Assembly: GCF_002838835.1 (NCBI RefSeq)
Contig: NZ_NHPP01000006.1
Location: forward strand, 248,001 to 312,000
From: Siphonobacter sp. SORGH_AS_0500
GTDB lineage: Bacteria > Bacteroidota > Bacteroidia > Cytophagales > Spirosomataceae
Reading direction: 5' to 3'
DNA length: 64,000 nt
The notes under the pieces were generated by a model. That model saw only the letters and a list, made by a program, of their open reading frames with translations, searched no databases and had not been told where the DNA came from. Both the position numbers and the translations under genes were made by a program. Shown one piece after another: positions 27,642-37,100 of this stretch; position 1 is the first letter of the stretch, and each line of letters opens with the position of its first letter.

Positions 27642-27678
27642 CGAGGTGATTCGGAAACGGGTCACCTCGTTTATTTTT
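27642..27678 (+). terminator. Terminator after panD
   Basis: CGAGGTGA pairs with TCACCTCG around a 12-nt loop, followed by TTTATTTTT. Confidence 0.8.
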
Positions 27679-27708
27679 GCCGGAACCTGTCGATAGTAAT
27701 TAAGAACA

Positions 27709-28710
27709 ATGAAGAAAGCACTTCAATATTTAGTATTTGTAGGCCTGGCTGTGGGCTTGATCTGGTTTGCCATTCACTCCGGCACCATTAACCCGCAGCA
27801 GCTTTGGGCGGATGTTTCGCAGGCCGATTTTCGCTGGGTTGGATTAATGATTCTACTAACCTTTGTGGCCCACGGTAGCCGGGCTGCCCGTTGGCGTATT
27901 CTGCTGGAACCCATGGGGTATACACCTTCGTTCTTTCACACCAATACGGCTGTCTGGCTGGGGTATTTTGCGAATAACCTCGTCCCTCGTCTGGGTGAAG
28001 TAACCCGTTGCAGTTCGCTCTACAAAAGCGATGGTATTCCCATTGAAAAGTCTTTGGGAACGGTCGTTACCGAACGGATTTTCGACGTGGTTTCTCTCTT
28101 TTTATTACTAGGCCTGAATCTCCTGCTGGACTTTAACCGATTACTGACATTCATTCAGGGGGCAACTTCGTCTACTCCAGAATCGGATTCGGGCGTGCCG
28201 GTGTTGATCTGGATTGTATTAGGAATCGTTGTGATGGGAGGAATAGCCGTCTTCTTTCTTTGGGAACGTCTGCTTCAACTGGCTGTTGTTCAGAAACTTG
28301 CCAAGGCAGGCCAAGGGCTGTTATCGGGGTTATTAAGCATCCGCAATCTCCGTCAGCCGGGCTGGTTTCTGTTTTATACCTGCATGATCTGGGGCATGTA
28401 CTGGCTGATGGGTTACGTTTTGTTTTTCGCCATTCCCAAGTTTGCTGATCTGTCGCCGCTGGTCGCCCTAACTACGTTAACGACCGGAGCCTTAGCCATG
28501 ATTTTGCCTACACCCGGCGGCGTGGGTTCGTTTAATGCGTTTGTAGCTTTTGCCTTGCATTCCATCTATCAAATACCCGAAGCTGACAGCGGTACTCTGG
28601 CTACCTTTATCCAAAGTTCGCAAATGATCAGCACCCTGGCGATTGGCTTAGTGTTCCTGGTTGTATCGCTTTTAACGCGGTCTAGCCCGAAAACAATTGC
28701 TGAGGAATAG
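27709..28710 (+). CDS. Lysylphosphatidylglycerol synthase TM-region / UPF0104 family membrane protein
   Basis: The 333-residue protein has about eight hydrophobic helices. The motifs RWVGLMILLTFVAHGSRAARWRILLEPMGY and NLVPRLGEVTRCSSLYKSDGIPIEKSLGTVVTERIFDVVSL are typical of the flippase-like domain shared with MprF. It lacks the soluble aminoacyl-transferase domain, so it is more likely a lipid or glycolipid translocation factor. The PTPGGVGSFNAFV string near residue 265 is also conserved. In many Bacteroidota this gene directly follows panD, as it does here. Function is inferred from family. Confidence 0.85.
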   Translation: MKKALQYLVFVGLAVGLIWFAIHSGTINPQQLWADVSQADFRWVGLMILLTFVAHGSRAARWRILLEPMGYTPSFFHTNTAVWLGYFANNLVPRLGEVTRCSSLYKSDGIPIEKSLGTVVTERIFDVVSLFLLLGLNLLLDFNRLLTFIQGATSSTPESDSGVPVLIWIVLGIVVMGGIAVFFLWERLLQLAVVQKLAKAGQGLLSGLLSIRNLRQPGWFLFYTCMIWGMYWLMGYVLFFAIPKFADLSPLVALTTLTTGALAMILPTPGGVGSFNAFVAFALHSIYQIPEADSGTLATFIQSSQMISTLAIGLVFLVVSLLTRSSPKTIAEE

Positions 28711-28782
28711 TTATTATAGAGTTAATTAAGGAATCAGAATCGTGATTTAATCCACGAGTATTGTCCATAGAAAGCAAGCCTT

Positions 28783-29265
28783 ATGAATACCGCTTCCAAG
28801 ATTAAAACCGTTGCCGAAGCCATTCCCCAGTTAGTAGAGTGGAAAACGAGCGGCCAGAAAATTGTCTTTACTAACGGTTGCTTCGATATCGTTCATTTGG
28901 GCCATGTGGATTACCTGGAAAAAGCCCGCAATCTGGGGGATCGTCTGGTACTGGGATTAAACACCGATGCATCGGTTTCCCGAATCAAGGGACCACTTCG
29001 TCCAGTAGTTAATGAGTATGCCCGTGCCCGGTTGATTGCTTCTCTGGCTTTTGTGGATACTGTCATTTTGTTTGATGAACCCACGCCAAAAGAGCTGATT
29101 GAGGCCATTAATCCTGACATTTTGGTCAAAGGCGACGATTACAGCGTAGAAACTATCGTTGGTTCGGATTTTGTGTTAAGTAATGGAGGAGAAGTGAAAA
29201 CGATACCCCTAGTACAAGGTTTTTCGACTTCTTCGTTAATTGAGAAAATCAAGAATAACTTTTGA
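28783..29265 (+). CDS. rfaE2: D-glycero-beta-D-manno-heptose 1-phosphate adenylyltransferase (HldE C-terminal type)
   Basis: This 160-residue nucleotidyltransferase has FTNGCFDIVHLGHVDYLEKARNLGDRLVLGLNTDASVSRIKG at residues 29-70. The HLGH motif is the nucleotide-binding site of the cytidylyltransferase-like fold, and LVKGDDYSVETIVGSDFV and TIPLVQGFSTSSLIEKI are typical of the stand-alone RfaE2 form. It adenylates heptose-1-phosphate for ADP-heptose synthesis (LPS inner core). The kinase half (RfaE1) is not in the window. It lies 72 bp after the membrane protein on the same strand. Confidence 0.92.
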   Translation: MNTASKIKTVAEAIPQLVEWKTSGQKIVFTNGCFDIVHLGHVDYLEKARNLGDRLVLGLNTDASVSRIKGPLRPVVNEYARARLIASLAFVDTVILFDEPTPKELIEAINPDILVKGDDYSVETIVGSDFVLSNGGEVKTIPLVQGFSTSSLIEKIKNNF

Positions 29266-29267
29266 TG

Positions 29268-29412
29268 AGTTTGAAGAAGTTTGATAGAATCCCGGGTTGG
29301 ATATAGTTGGAGAAAGTATAATCTAGTTGGCTAACTTTCTGTGATTGATTCAAACGTTGTTACATTAGAATCAAACCACTCAAACTTCAACCAAAATCAA
29401 ACCCTCAAACTC
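29268..29412. repeat. Small inverted-repeat region of GTTTGA / TCAAAC units
   Basis: Between rfaE2 and the metallopeptidase, two GTTTGA units at about 29270-29286 face five TCAAAC units at about 29350-29412. This is the same design as 13571-13849, in shortened form. Confidence 0.6.
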
Positions 29413-29443
29413 AAGCAAAGCAAGTTAATAAATCACTATAACT

Positions 29444-30130
29444 ATGGCAGGAGCATATTTAATTGGTATAGTCGTGATGATTGTCAGTTCGTTAGTGAGT
29501 TGGCGACTGCGAAGTAAATTCACGGAATACTCTCAGGTAGGATTGGCTAATGGCCTTTCAGGAAAAGAAATTGCTGAAAAAATGCTGCATGATAACGGCA
29601 TTTACGATGTTCGGGTGTTATCCGTAGAAGGACAGTTGACGGATCACTACAACCCCGCCGATAAAACGGTAAATTTGAGTAATGACGTTTATTACGGAAG
29701 AAGCGTTTCTGCCGCCGCCGTAGCTGCTCACGAATGCGGTCACGCTGTACAGCACGCAACGGCTTATAGTTGGCTTCAATTCCGAAGTTCAATGGTACCT
29801 TTCCTGAGTATTGCTTCCAGTTGGATGCAATGGATCATTTTGGCGGGTATTTTTTTACTCAATACCACACCCATTCCGTTAGCTATTGGGGTAGCTTTAT
29901 TCGCAGCCACCACGCTGTTTAGCTTCATTACTCTTCCCGTTGAGTACGATGCATCGAACCGGGCTTTGGCCTGGATTGAACGCACCGGGACAGTAACTCC
30001 TCGGGAACACACGATGGCGGCGGATGCCCTGAAATGGGCGGCTCGCACCTATGTAGTAGCTGCCATTGGTTCTTTGGCCACTTTACTGTACTATGTTAGC
30101 TTGTTAATGGGTGGTCGCCGTAATGATTAA
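29444..30130 (+). CDS. Membrane zinc metallopeptidase, YugP-type
   Basis: The 228-residue protein has an N-terminal helix (LIGIVVMIVSSLVSW), then GLSGKEIAEKMLHDNGI, a zinc site HECGHAVQH near residues 97-105 (HExxH), and two or three further helices (WIILAGIFLLN, VALFAATTLFSFITLPVEYDAS, VVAAIGSLATLLYYVSLLM). This is the layout of the YugP family (Zn_peptidase_2) of intramembrane-type metallopeptidases, whose natural substrates are largely unknown. A strong terminator follows, so the gene ends its own transcript. Confidence 0.88.
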   Translation: MAGAYLIGIVVMIVSSLVSWRLRSKFTEYSQVGLANGLSGKEIAEKMLHDNGIYDVRVLSVEGQLTDHYNPADKTVNLSNDVYYGRSVSAAAVAAHECGHAVQHATAYSWLQFRSSMVPFLSIASSWMQWIILAGIFLLNTTPIPLAIGVALFAATTLFSFITLPVEYDASNRALAWIERTGTVTPREHTMAADALKWAARTYVVAAIGSLATLLYYVSLLMGGRRND

Positions 30131-30143
30131 TCCCTGAGGGAGC

Positions 30144-30189
30144 TACCATAAAAAAGTCTGACTCGTGAGGGTCAGACTTTTTTTATGGT
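30144..30189. terminator. Strong terminator after the metallopeptidase gene
   Basis: ACCATAAAAAAGTCTGAC pairs with GTCAGACTTTTTTTATGGT around a short loop. It is usable on both strands. Confidence 0.88.
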
Positions 30190-30299
30190 TTTTCGTCGAT
30201 AAAAAGAGCTTTGGCATAGTATTTTAGTTATGTGAAGAATACTATCAGACGAGCTAAAGACGTTCATTGATATTATAACCATTCAATACCGTAAAAGCC

Positions 30300-30452
30300 A
30301 TGAATTATTCCTTCGCTACTCGTCGCTTATTTATCAAACTTGGTTTAGTTTTTAAACCAGTTCGAAACACCAAAGTTCTTCGTAAGCCTAGCTTACCGAT
30401 GAGTGTTTCGGGAGATAAGTTCTTTAACGATTGGAAACTTCTTAACGGTTAG
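30300..30452 (+). CDS. Candidate 50-residue small protein of unknown function
   Basis: An ATG at 30300 opens 50 codons ending in TAG at 30450-30452, and a strong terminator follows at 30497-30535. The peptide starts MNYSFATRRLFIKLGLVFKP and ends FFNDWKLLNG. It is basic in the first 30 residues, with no clear signal peptide or membrane helix. It sits alone between two terminators, in a 416-bp gap that would otherwise be empty. The independent terminator argues for a transcript here; whether it is a coding mRNA or a small RNA is open. I do not recognise a family. Confidence 0.4.
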   Translation: MNYSFATRRLFIKLGLVFKPVRNTKVLRKPSLPMSVSGDKFFNDWKLLNG

Positions 30453-30496
30453 GAAAGGCTTTTGGCCTTAGCCGAAAGAAAGAAACTTATAAATTA

Positions 30497-30535
30497 TAAA
30501 AAAGACGACTGGCTAGATCCCAGCCGTCTTTTTTT
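30497..30535. terminator. Terminator after the small ORF / before ridA end
   Basis: A stem AAAAAGACG-CTGG with CCAG-CGTCTTTTT (one unpaired base on each side) closes on a short loop, followed by a T7 run. It lies between convergent genes. Confidence 0.85.
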
Positions 30536-30545
30536 GTGACCTCTT

Positions 30546-30988
30546 TTATTTCATTCGGGCAGCGATAACCGTAATTTCTACATTTGCTCCGGCAGGTAAA
30601 TCAGACACACCGACGGTGGTACGAGCGGGATAATTACTTTGGAAGTACTTTCCGTAAAGTGTGTTGATTCGTTGAAAATCGGACAAATCCTTGACGTAGA
30701 TGGTCGTATTAACAATGTTGTATAATCCAGGTGGGCGGCTTTGAGAATGGCTAAAATGTTCTCCATAATCTGAGGAACTTCGGCTTCTACGCCACCCGTT
30801 ACCAGCTTTTTAGTGTTCGGGTGAATTCCGATTTGTCCGGCAACGAACACTAGACCATTGGCTTCCACAGCCTGGCTGTAAGGACCGATGGGGGCAGGGG
30901 CCATTTCTGAATGATGAATTTTCTTTTGAGCCCAGGCAAAGCTGGAATACCCAAGAATAGACGTAATCAGAAGCAAGCGACGAATCAT
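30546..30988 (-). pseudogene. ridA: RidA-family enamine/imine deaminase with signal peptide, interrupted by one frameshift
   Basis: The start at 30988 gives MIRRLLLITSILGYSSFAWAQ, a signal peptide, then the RidA core PIGPYSQAVEANGLVFVAGQIGIHP. The frame breaks after LDY at about 30721. Adding one base gives NIVNTTIYVKDLSDFQRIN, then YPARTTVGVSDLPAGANVEI and the normal end at 30546 (147 residues). The conserved Arg of PARTTVG and Glu of VEI are intact there. RidA proteins hydrolyse reactive enamines; a secreted RidA is unusual but known among Bacteroidota paralogues. The permease gene lies 30 bp upstream on the same strand. Confidence 0.85.
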
Positions 30989-31018
30989 ACGTTCAGCGTT
31001 ATAGGGAAAGAATAAAAA

Positions 31019-32611
31019 TTACTTCGCCAGTTTTGAATGCTGACGGCCATAACTAAAGTAAATCACCAGACCAATAATAAGCCAGGCCACAAACGCCCCC
31101 CAGTTCAGAATGCCGAGTTCGGTCATCAGGTAGAGGTTGGTAAGAATGCCTAAAACGGGAAGTAATGAAAAGTTATAACGGTAACTCATCACCGAAAGCG
31201 TAGCAAAAACCAGCCAGAATACGAATAACAGCGGTTTCTCTTCCATCGCCAGTACAAAATGACCCGAGTAAATGGCAAAGGCCAGGGCAATTACAAAGCC
31301 AATTCCTACGATAAATTTCCCGTTCACGTAAGGCACTCGAAACTTGGAATATGTGCTTAAGCCCTGATAATCCATGTACAATACCCCGCCACAAACCAGG
31401 ATAAACGCGAAGAACGTACCCACGCTGGTCAGGTCAATGAAGAAACCCATGTCGAAAAACATGGAAGGAATGGCAACCACAAAACCGGTTACAATCGTAG
31501 CAAACGAAGGCGTATGAAATTTGGGGTGAATTCTGGAGAACATGGGCCATAACAGTCCATCGCGGCTCATCGTCATCCAGATACGGGGCTGACCTAACTG
31601 ATACACTAATAATGCACTGGTAATGGCAATTACTGCTGATACGGAGATAACCCCGGCGATGAAATCAAAACCTACTTTATGGAAAACATACGCCAGTGGA
31701 TCGTCAACGTTCAATTCTTTATAATGCACCATTCCCGTTAACACCAGCGTGATCAAGACGTACATAATCGTACAGATAATCAGACAGTAGATCATCGCCC
31801 GCGGCATGTCGCGTTGGGGATTTTTACATTCTTCGGCGGTGGTTGAGATCGAGTCAAATCCGATGAAAGCGAAGAAAACGGCGGCTACTCCGCTAAGCAC
31901 ACCACCCACGCCGTTCGGGGCAAAGGGCGACCAGTTTTCGGGTTTTACATAAAAAGCTCCGGCTCCGATGACCAGTAGAATAACCGCCATTTTCAGAGCT
32001 ACAAGCATATTACTCACGTTCTTGGATTCCTTAATACCGATGTAAACCAGAGCGGTAACCAAGACGGTAATCAGACCAGCGGGAAGGTCCAGAATCAGCT
32101 TTATGCCGCCCAGGGTAGGGGCCGAAGCCTGAGCTGCCTCGCTGGCCGAGAAGGGATTGGAGGTCAACCAGTCAGGAAGATGAAGACCGAAGCCCGCCAG
32201 CATGGAAGTAAAATATTCCGACCAGGAAATGGCAACTACCATGTTGGAAACGGCGTATTCCAGAATCAACGCCCAGCCGATAATCCAGGCGAAAATTTCA
32301 CCGAAAGACACATAAGCGTACGTATAAGCACTGCCCGAAACCGGAACGGTCGAGGCAAACTGAGCGTAACTTAAAGCCGTAAAAACGCAGGCAATCGCGG
32401 TAAAGACGAAAAGTAAGGAAACGGCAGGGCCGCCGTCAAAACTGGCTCGACCGATGGTACTGAAAATCCCGGCTCCGATAATAGCCGCAATTCCCAGCGA
32501 GGTTAAATCCCGAACACCGAGGATTTTGGTCAAGCCGTGTGACTCGCCCGTGGCGTCGTTGTTCAGAACTTGTTGAATTGATTTTTTACGAAAAAGGGAG
32601 TCGTTGGCCAC
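31019..32611 (-). CDS. Amino acid permease, APC superfamily (cationic amino acid transporter type)
   Basis: The 530-residue protein has about 12-14 hydrophobic helices. GVRDLTSLGIAAIIGAGIFSTIGRA near residues 33-53 holds the GxG helix break of helix 1, and FFAFIGFDSISTTAEECKNPQRDMPRAM near 245-272 is the typical helix 6-8 signature of CAT/YfnA-like permeases. It imports amino acids across the inner membrane. The ridA gene follows 30 bp downstream, which fits a link to amino-acid catabolism (RidA removes 2-aminoacrylate-type intermediates). The substrate is not readable. Confidence 0.88.
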   Translation of the reverse strand: MANDSLFRKKSIQQVLNNDATGESHGLTKILGVRDLTSLGIAAIIGAGIFSTIGRASFDGGPAVSLLFVFTAIACVFTALSYAQFASTVPVSGSAYTYAYVSFGEIFAWIIGWALILEYAVSNMVVAISWSEYFTSMLAGFGLHLPDWLTSNPFSASEAAQASAPTLGGIKLILDLPAGLITVLVTALVYIGIKESKNVSNMLVALKMAVILLVIGAGAFYVKPENWSPFAPNGVGGVLSGVAAVFFAFIGFDSISTTAEECKNPQRDMPRAMIYCLIICTIMYVLITLVLTGMVHYKELNVDDPLAYVFHKVGFDFIAGVISVSAVIAITSALLVYQLGQPRIWMTMSRDGLLWPMFSRIHPKFHTPSFATIVTGFVVAIPSMFFDMGFFIDLTSVGTFFAFILVCGGVLYMDYQGLSTYSKFRVPYVNGKFIVGIGFVIALAFAIYSGHFVLAMEEKPLLFVFWLVFATLSVMSYRYNFSLLPVLGILTNLYLMTELGILNWGAFVAWLIIGLVIYFSYGRQHSKLAK

Positions 32612-32899
32612 GGCTGCTAAAGGTGTTTCGTGATAAGGTATATGGGAGCACTCGACTGTTTCAATGCCTTAGGGTCTGAAAATGAACCTATTCTTTCCAG
32701 AAAAAGTAGAAAATTGCTCGCGACGAAGTGAATATTCAGGTAAAAATAGGTAATCCCGTTAAGCATTCAAGACTGGAGGTCGACGAAATGCCGAGATTCT
32801 GGGAATTGTGGAAAGATATATCAGTTTTTCCAGGCTTCGCGTTTTACTTTGCATCCTTAATTGATTTAGAGAACATTCCATTTACTAGAGCCTTCTCGC

Positions 32900-33607
32900 G
32901 TGTCTATTCTTGTCAAAGATCTAACCAAAATATACGGTCCGCAAAAAGCAGTGGATCAGCTCAGTTTTGAAGTGAAGCCGGGCGAAATCGTCGGTTTTCT
33001 GGGCCCTAACGGAGCTGGAAAATCCACAACTATGAAAATTGCTACGGGTTATCTGCACCCTACCAGTGGAACGGTGGAAGTGGCGGGCTATGACGTTACG
33101 CAGCATTCAATGGACGTTCGGAAGCATTTGGGATACCTGCCCGAGCATAATCCGCTGTACCTGGACATGTACGTAAAAGAGTTTCTGCGATTTGTTGGCG
33201 AAATGTACGGATTGAAAGGGGAGGTACTGACGCACCGGGTAAAAGACGTAATTGAGCAGGTAGGCCTGGGGCAGGAGCAGCATAAACGCATCGGGCAGCT
33301 CTCGAAAGGCTATCGACAACGGGTAGGGCTGGCTCAGGCTCTGGTACACAATCCGCAGGTATTGATTCTGGATGAGCCCACGACGGGGCTAGACCCGAAT
33401 CAGCTCGTGGAGATCAGGTCGGTTATCAAGGCTATTGGTCAGGAAAAAACGGTATTATTTTCAACGCATATCATGCAGGAAGTAGAAGCCATCTGTGACC
33501 GGGCCATTATCCTGAAACGCGGAAAACTAGTGGCGAACGATACCATTGAATCGTTGAAACAAACGGGAAAATCGCTGGAAGCACTGTTCCGTGAATTAAC
33601 TGTATGA
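32900..33607 (+). CDS. gldA: ABC transporter ATP-binding protein, GldA-like
   Basis: This 235-residue ATPase starts at GTG 32900 (MSILVKDLTKIYGPQKAVDQLSF). Walker A is GPNGAGKST near residues 36-44, the signature is LSKGYRQRVGLAQAL near 134-148, and Walker B is VLILDEPTTGLDPNQ near 155-169. The strings YLPEHNPLYLDMYVKEFL and VLFSTHIMQEVEAICDRAIIL are close to GldA, the ATPase of the gliding-motility GldAFG transporter. It is shorter than typical GldA (about 300 residues) and no gldF/gldG is adjacent, so a different ABC partner is possible. A terminator follows. Confidence 0.75.
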   Translation: MSILVKDLTKIYGPQKAVDQLSFEVKPGEIVGFLGPNGAGKSTTMKIATGYLHPTSGTVEVAGYDVTQHSMDVRKHLGYLPEHNPLYLDMYVKEFLRFVGEMYGLKGEVLTHRVKDVIEQVGLGQEQHKRIGQLSKGYRQRVGLAQALVHNPQVLILDEPTTGLDPNQLVEIRSVIKAIGQEKTVLFSTHIMQEVEAICDRAIILKRGKLVANDTIESLKQTGKSLEALFRELTV

Positions 33608-33630
33608 TACAATAACTATTTACTAAGTGG

Positions 33631-33661
33631 AAAGCCTTTCTAAGCCAGAAAGGCTTTTTTT
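33631..33661 (+). terminator. Terminator after the gldA-like gene
   Basis: AAAGCCTTTC pairs with GAAAGGCTTT around a 7-nt loop, followed by TTTTTGTTG. Confidence 0.9.
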
Positions 33662-34152
33662 GTTGTTTATGCGTTTTGGTTGTTAGGTTTCTATAGGTCT
33701 GTATTATTGCTTTTAATTTAAAAAATGCCTTTAGATTGGTTTTTAAATGATGCATATGTTTAAATAATTATACAATTATTCTAAAAAGAGGTTTAAAAAT
33801 ATAAATTAATGGATTAGAATAATGTGTAACTATATATGTTCATTTTAGATTTTTATTCTGTGTAAACGTATTTATTCTGTGTTATATGTAATGAAAATCA
33901 ATATTTACTGAAATATTATTTGAAAATAGATGATGTTGTTGTAATATTGACTTGCATTCGGATGTGTTTGTAGTCGCAACGTCTTTCTTCCATTTAGTTT
34001 TAACCAAAATTATGCAACAATTTTATATTAATTCTCTGCCTCTTCTAAGTTAGGCTTCTTCTCTTTTTCTGCTTTGATTTTCTGATTCTGCTTCTCAGGT
34101 GAGAAGTGGGCTGACTCCTTATTTTCCACTTATAAACGAGTAGCATATACTT
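33662..34152 (+). promoter_or_regulatory. AT-rich leader region before the second susC gene
   Basis: About 490 bp, strongly AT-rich (for example 33781-33900), with no ORF worth reporting. It probably contains the promoter of the susC/susD operon, but no clear TAnnTTTG element with an upstream TTG could be fixed. Confidence 0.35.
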
Positions 34153-37100
34153 ATGAAGAAACGTTTATCTTTTTTATTATTTCTGCTGACTAATCTCTGG
34201 TTGCAAGTATCCGCTCAGGATCGGCAACTGACCGGGCTGGTTACTTCGATAGAAGATGGTCAGCCGTTGCCCGGAGTTTCCATCTCGGTGAAAGGAACGA
34301 ACAAAGGCACCACGACCAATGGAAACGGGGCCTATCAGCTCAACGTGGGATCTGGTAGTGTTCTAGTTTTTAGTTATGTAGGTTTTGTTACGAAAGAAGT
34401 TAATCTGGGTAACGAAAGTGAGCTAAATGTCTCGCTGCAAATGAGTGCCAGCAGTTTAAGCGAGGTAGTGGTAACCGCTTTGGGTATTGAGCGAGATAAA
34501 AAGGCCTTAGGCTATAATGTTCAGGATTTAAAGAACTCAGAAATTACGCAGGCCCGGCCTACCAACCTGGTCAATGCTCTTTCGGGGAAAATTGCGGGTA
34601 TTCAGGTTACAAACTCGAATGGCCAGCCTGGAGCCTCTTCCCGGATTATGATACGCGGAGCGAACTCCATTGGTGGTAATAACCAGCCTTTGTTTGTGGT
34701 GGATGGTATTCCCATTGATAATGGAAGCTACAATACAGCCGCTAATGCTTCAGCTACTAATACGAATAACGTAACGGTAGACTACGGAAACGGAGCTTCT
34801 GCCATTAACCCTGATGACATTGATAATATTTCTGTACTGAAAGGAGCAAATGCGGCGGCTTTGTATGGATCGCGGGCTGCGAATGGAGTTATTTTGATTA
34901 CTACCAAATCAGGAAAAGGCTCCAAAGGAATTGGTATCTCAGTAAATTCCAACGTGACATTTGATCGTCCGTTTCGCCTCCCGGACTGGCAAAATGAGTA
35001 TGGACAGGGATTTGGTAAATTAAATTCCGATGGAACCTACGGCGGCGGCGTTTTTGAATATGTAGACGGCAAAGGTGGTGGAATAAATGATGGCGTAGAT
35101 GAAAGCTGGGGTCCTAAAATGGACGGGCGACTCATTGCTCAGTTTAATTCACCTATTGATCCGGCAACGGGTAAACGTATTCCAACTCCCTGGGTAGCTC
35201 ATCCTGATAACGTAAAGAATTTCCATGAAACGGGTTTAACCACAACCAATAACGTAGCCATCACAGGTGGCAGTGATAAAGGGGATTTTCGCTTATCTTT
35301 TACCAATTTGTATCAAAAGGGGATGTACCCCAACACCAATTACAAGCGGAAAAACCTGTCATTTAACGCGGGCTATAATCTGACTCCGAAACTACACGCC
35401 AGAGCTGCCGTAAACTACATCAAAGACGGGTCGGATAACCGTCAGAACCTCAATCTCTACTGGATCTGGTTTGGCCGTCAGGTAGATCTGGAAGACCTGA
35501 AGCAGGATGTGGTGCCGGGAACAGATCCCAGCCAATGGCCTGTACAACGAAACTGGAACTCCAATTACTGGAATAACCCCTATTACGTTTTAAATCGTCA
35601 GACGTATGCCAACGATAAGGATCGAGTGGTAGGGAACGTGCAGTTAACGTATCAGTTATTACCCTGGCTTAAAGTAATGGGTCGTTCGGGTACTGATTTC
35701 GGGATGGATCGACGCATCACTAAACGTGCGAAGGGAGTAGGACTGGTTAACGGTGAATTTGCGGAGGATAATGTATACGTTCAGGAAACGAACACGGATT
35801 TCTTAGTGACGGGTGATCGTAAATTCGGTGATTTTCAGGCTACGGTCAGTGTCGGAGGGAACCATCGTTACAATTATTTCCAGCGGGATTATTTACAGGC
35901 TCCTGAGTTAAGAATTCCTAACCTGTACAACATTGCCAACTCTGCGGTACGTCCAAACGTTTACAATCGTAACACGAAGAAAGTGGTTAACTCTGTCTAC
36001 GGACAAGCTAGTTTCTCCTTCCGCGATTACCTGTTTATGGATCTGACGGCCCGTAATGACTGGTCTTCCACATTACCCGCCAATCCTAGCTATTTCTATC
36101 CTTCCATTTCTGGAAGTGCGGTCCTGACGGATGCTCTCAATTTGCAGTCTCCAGTGTTGTCTTATCTGAAGGCTCGTGCCGGTTGGGCTCAAGTAGGAAA
36201 CGACACGGATCCTTATGCAACCCAGCAGGTATACCAGGCTGAAGACGCCTGGGGTTCAGTTACTACTTTCTCAGAAAACAACTTAATCTATAACAGTAAT
36301 CTTAAGCCAGAAATGACGAAGGCTTTTGAGGCTGGGATTGAAACCCGTTTGTTTAAGAACTTAATCAACCTAGAAATTACCTATTACGATAAGTCTACGT
36401 CTGACCAGATTTTACGGGCGAACGTTCCTCAAAGCTCTGGCTACTACAACACGGTAATTAACGGTGGAAAGATTCGTAACTCAGGTATTGAAGTTGAACT
36501 CTCTGCTTCACCGATTAAGCTGGACAACGGTTTTCGCTGGGATGTAACCGTGAACTATGCCCGTAACCGCTCTGAAGTAGTGGATTTAGGGGGGCTTAGC
36601 AGCTACCAAATCAACACCGGATCTTTGTTGCGTAATGTCATTCTGGAAGCTCGTCCTGGGTATGCATACGGAAATTTCTACGGTACCTATACACGTCGTG
36701 CTCCTGACGGACAGGCCATTATCGATGCTAGTGGTTATCCTGTTATGTCTTCCGACCGCAAAGTAATTGGCAACATTATGCCTAAATGGACGGGAGGTCT
36801 TCAAACGGCCATTACTTACAAAAACTTCTCGGTTAGCACCCTGTTCGACATGCGTTTCGGCGGTCAGATTTTCTCGCAGGGGATTAACATTGGTCGTTAC
36901 ACAGGTGTGCTGAAAGAAACCTTACCCGGCAGAGAAACAGGTAATATCGTAGCTCCTGGGGTTACTGAAACCAAGAATGCAGACGGCTCAACCACTTATA
37001 CCAAGAATACGAAGGCAGTCGTACTTCCCGAAAACTATTACCACAATTTCTATAATCGCAATAATAACGAGAACTACATGTTTGACGCCAGTTACGTAAA

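Noticed and set aside
32728-32970. 80-codon plus-strand frame before the gldA-like gene
   Set aside because: It overlaps the real gene start in another frame and shows no protein-like pattern.
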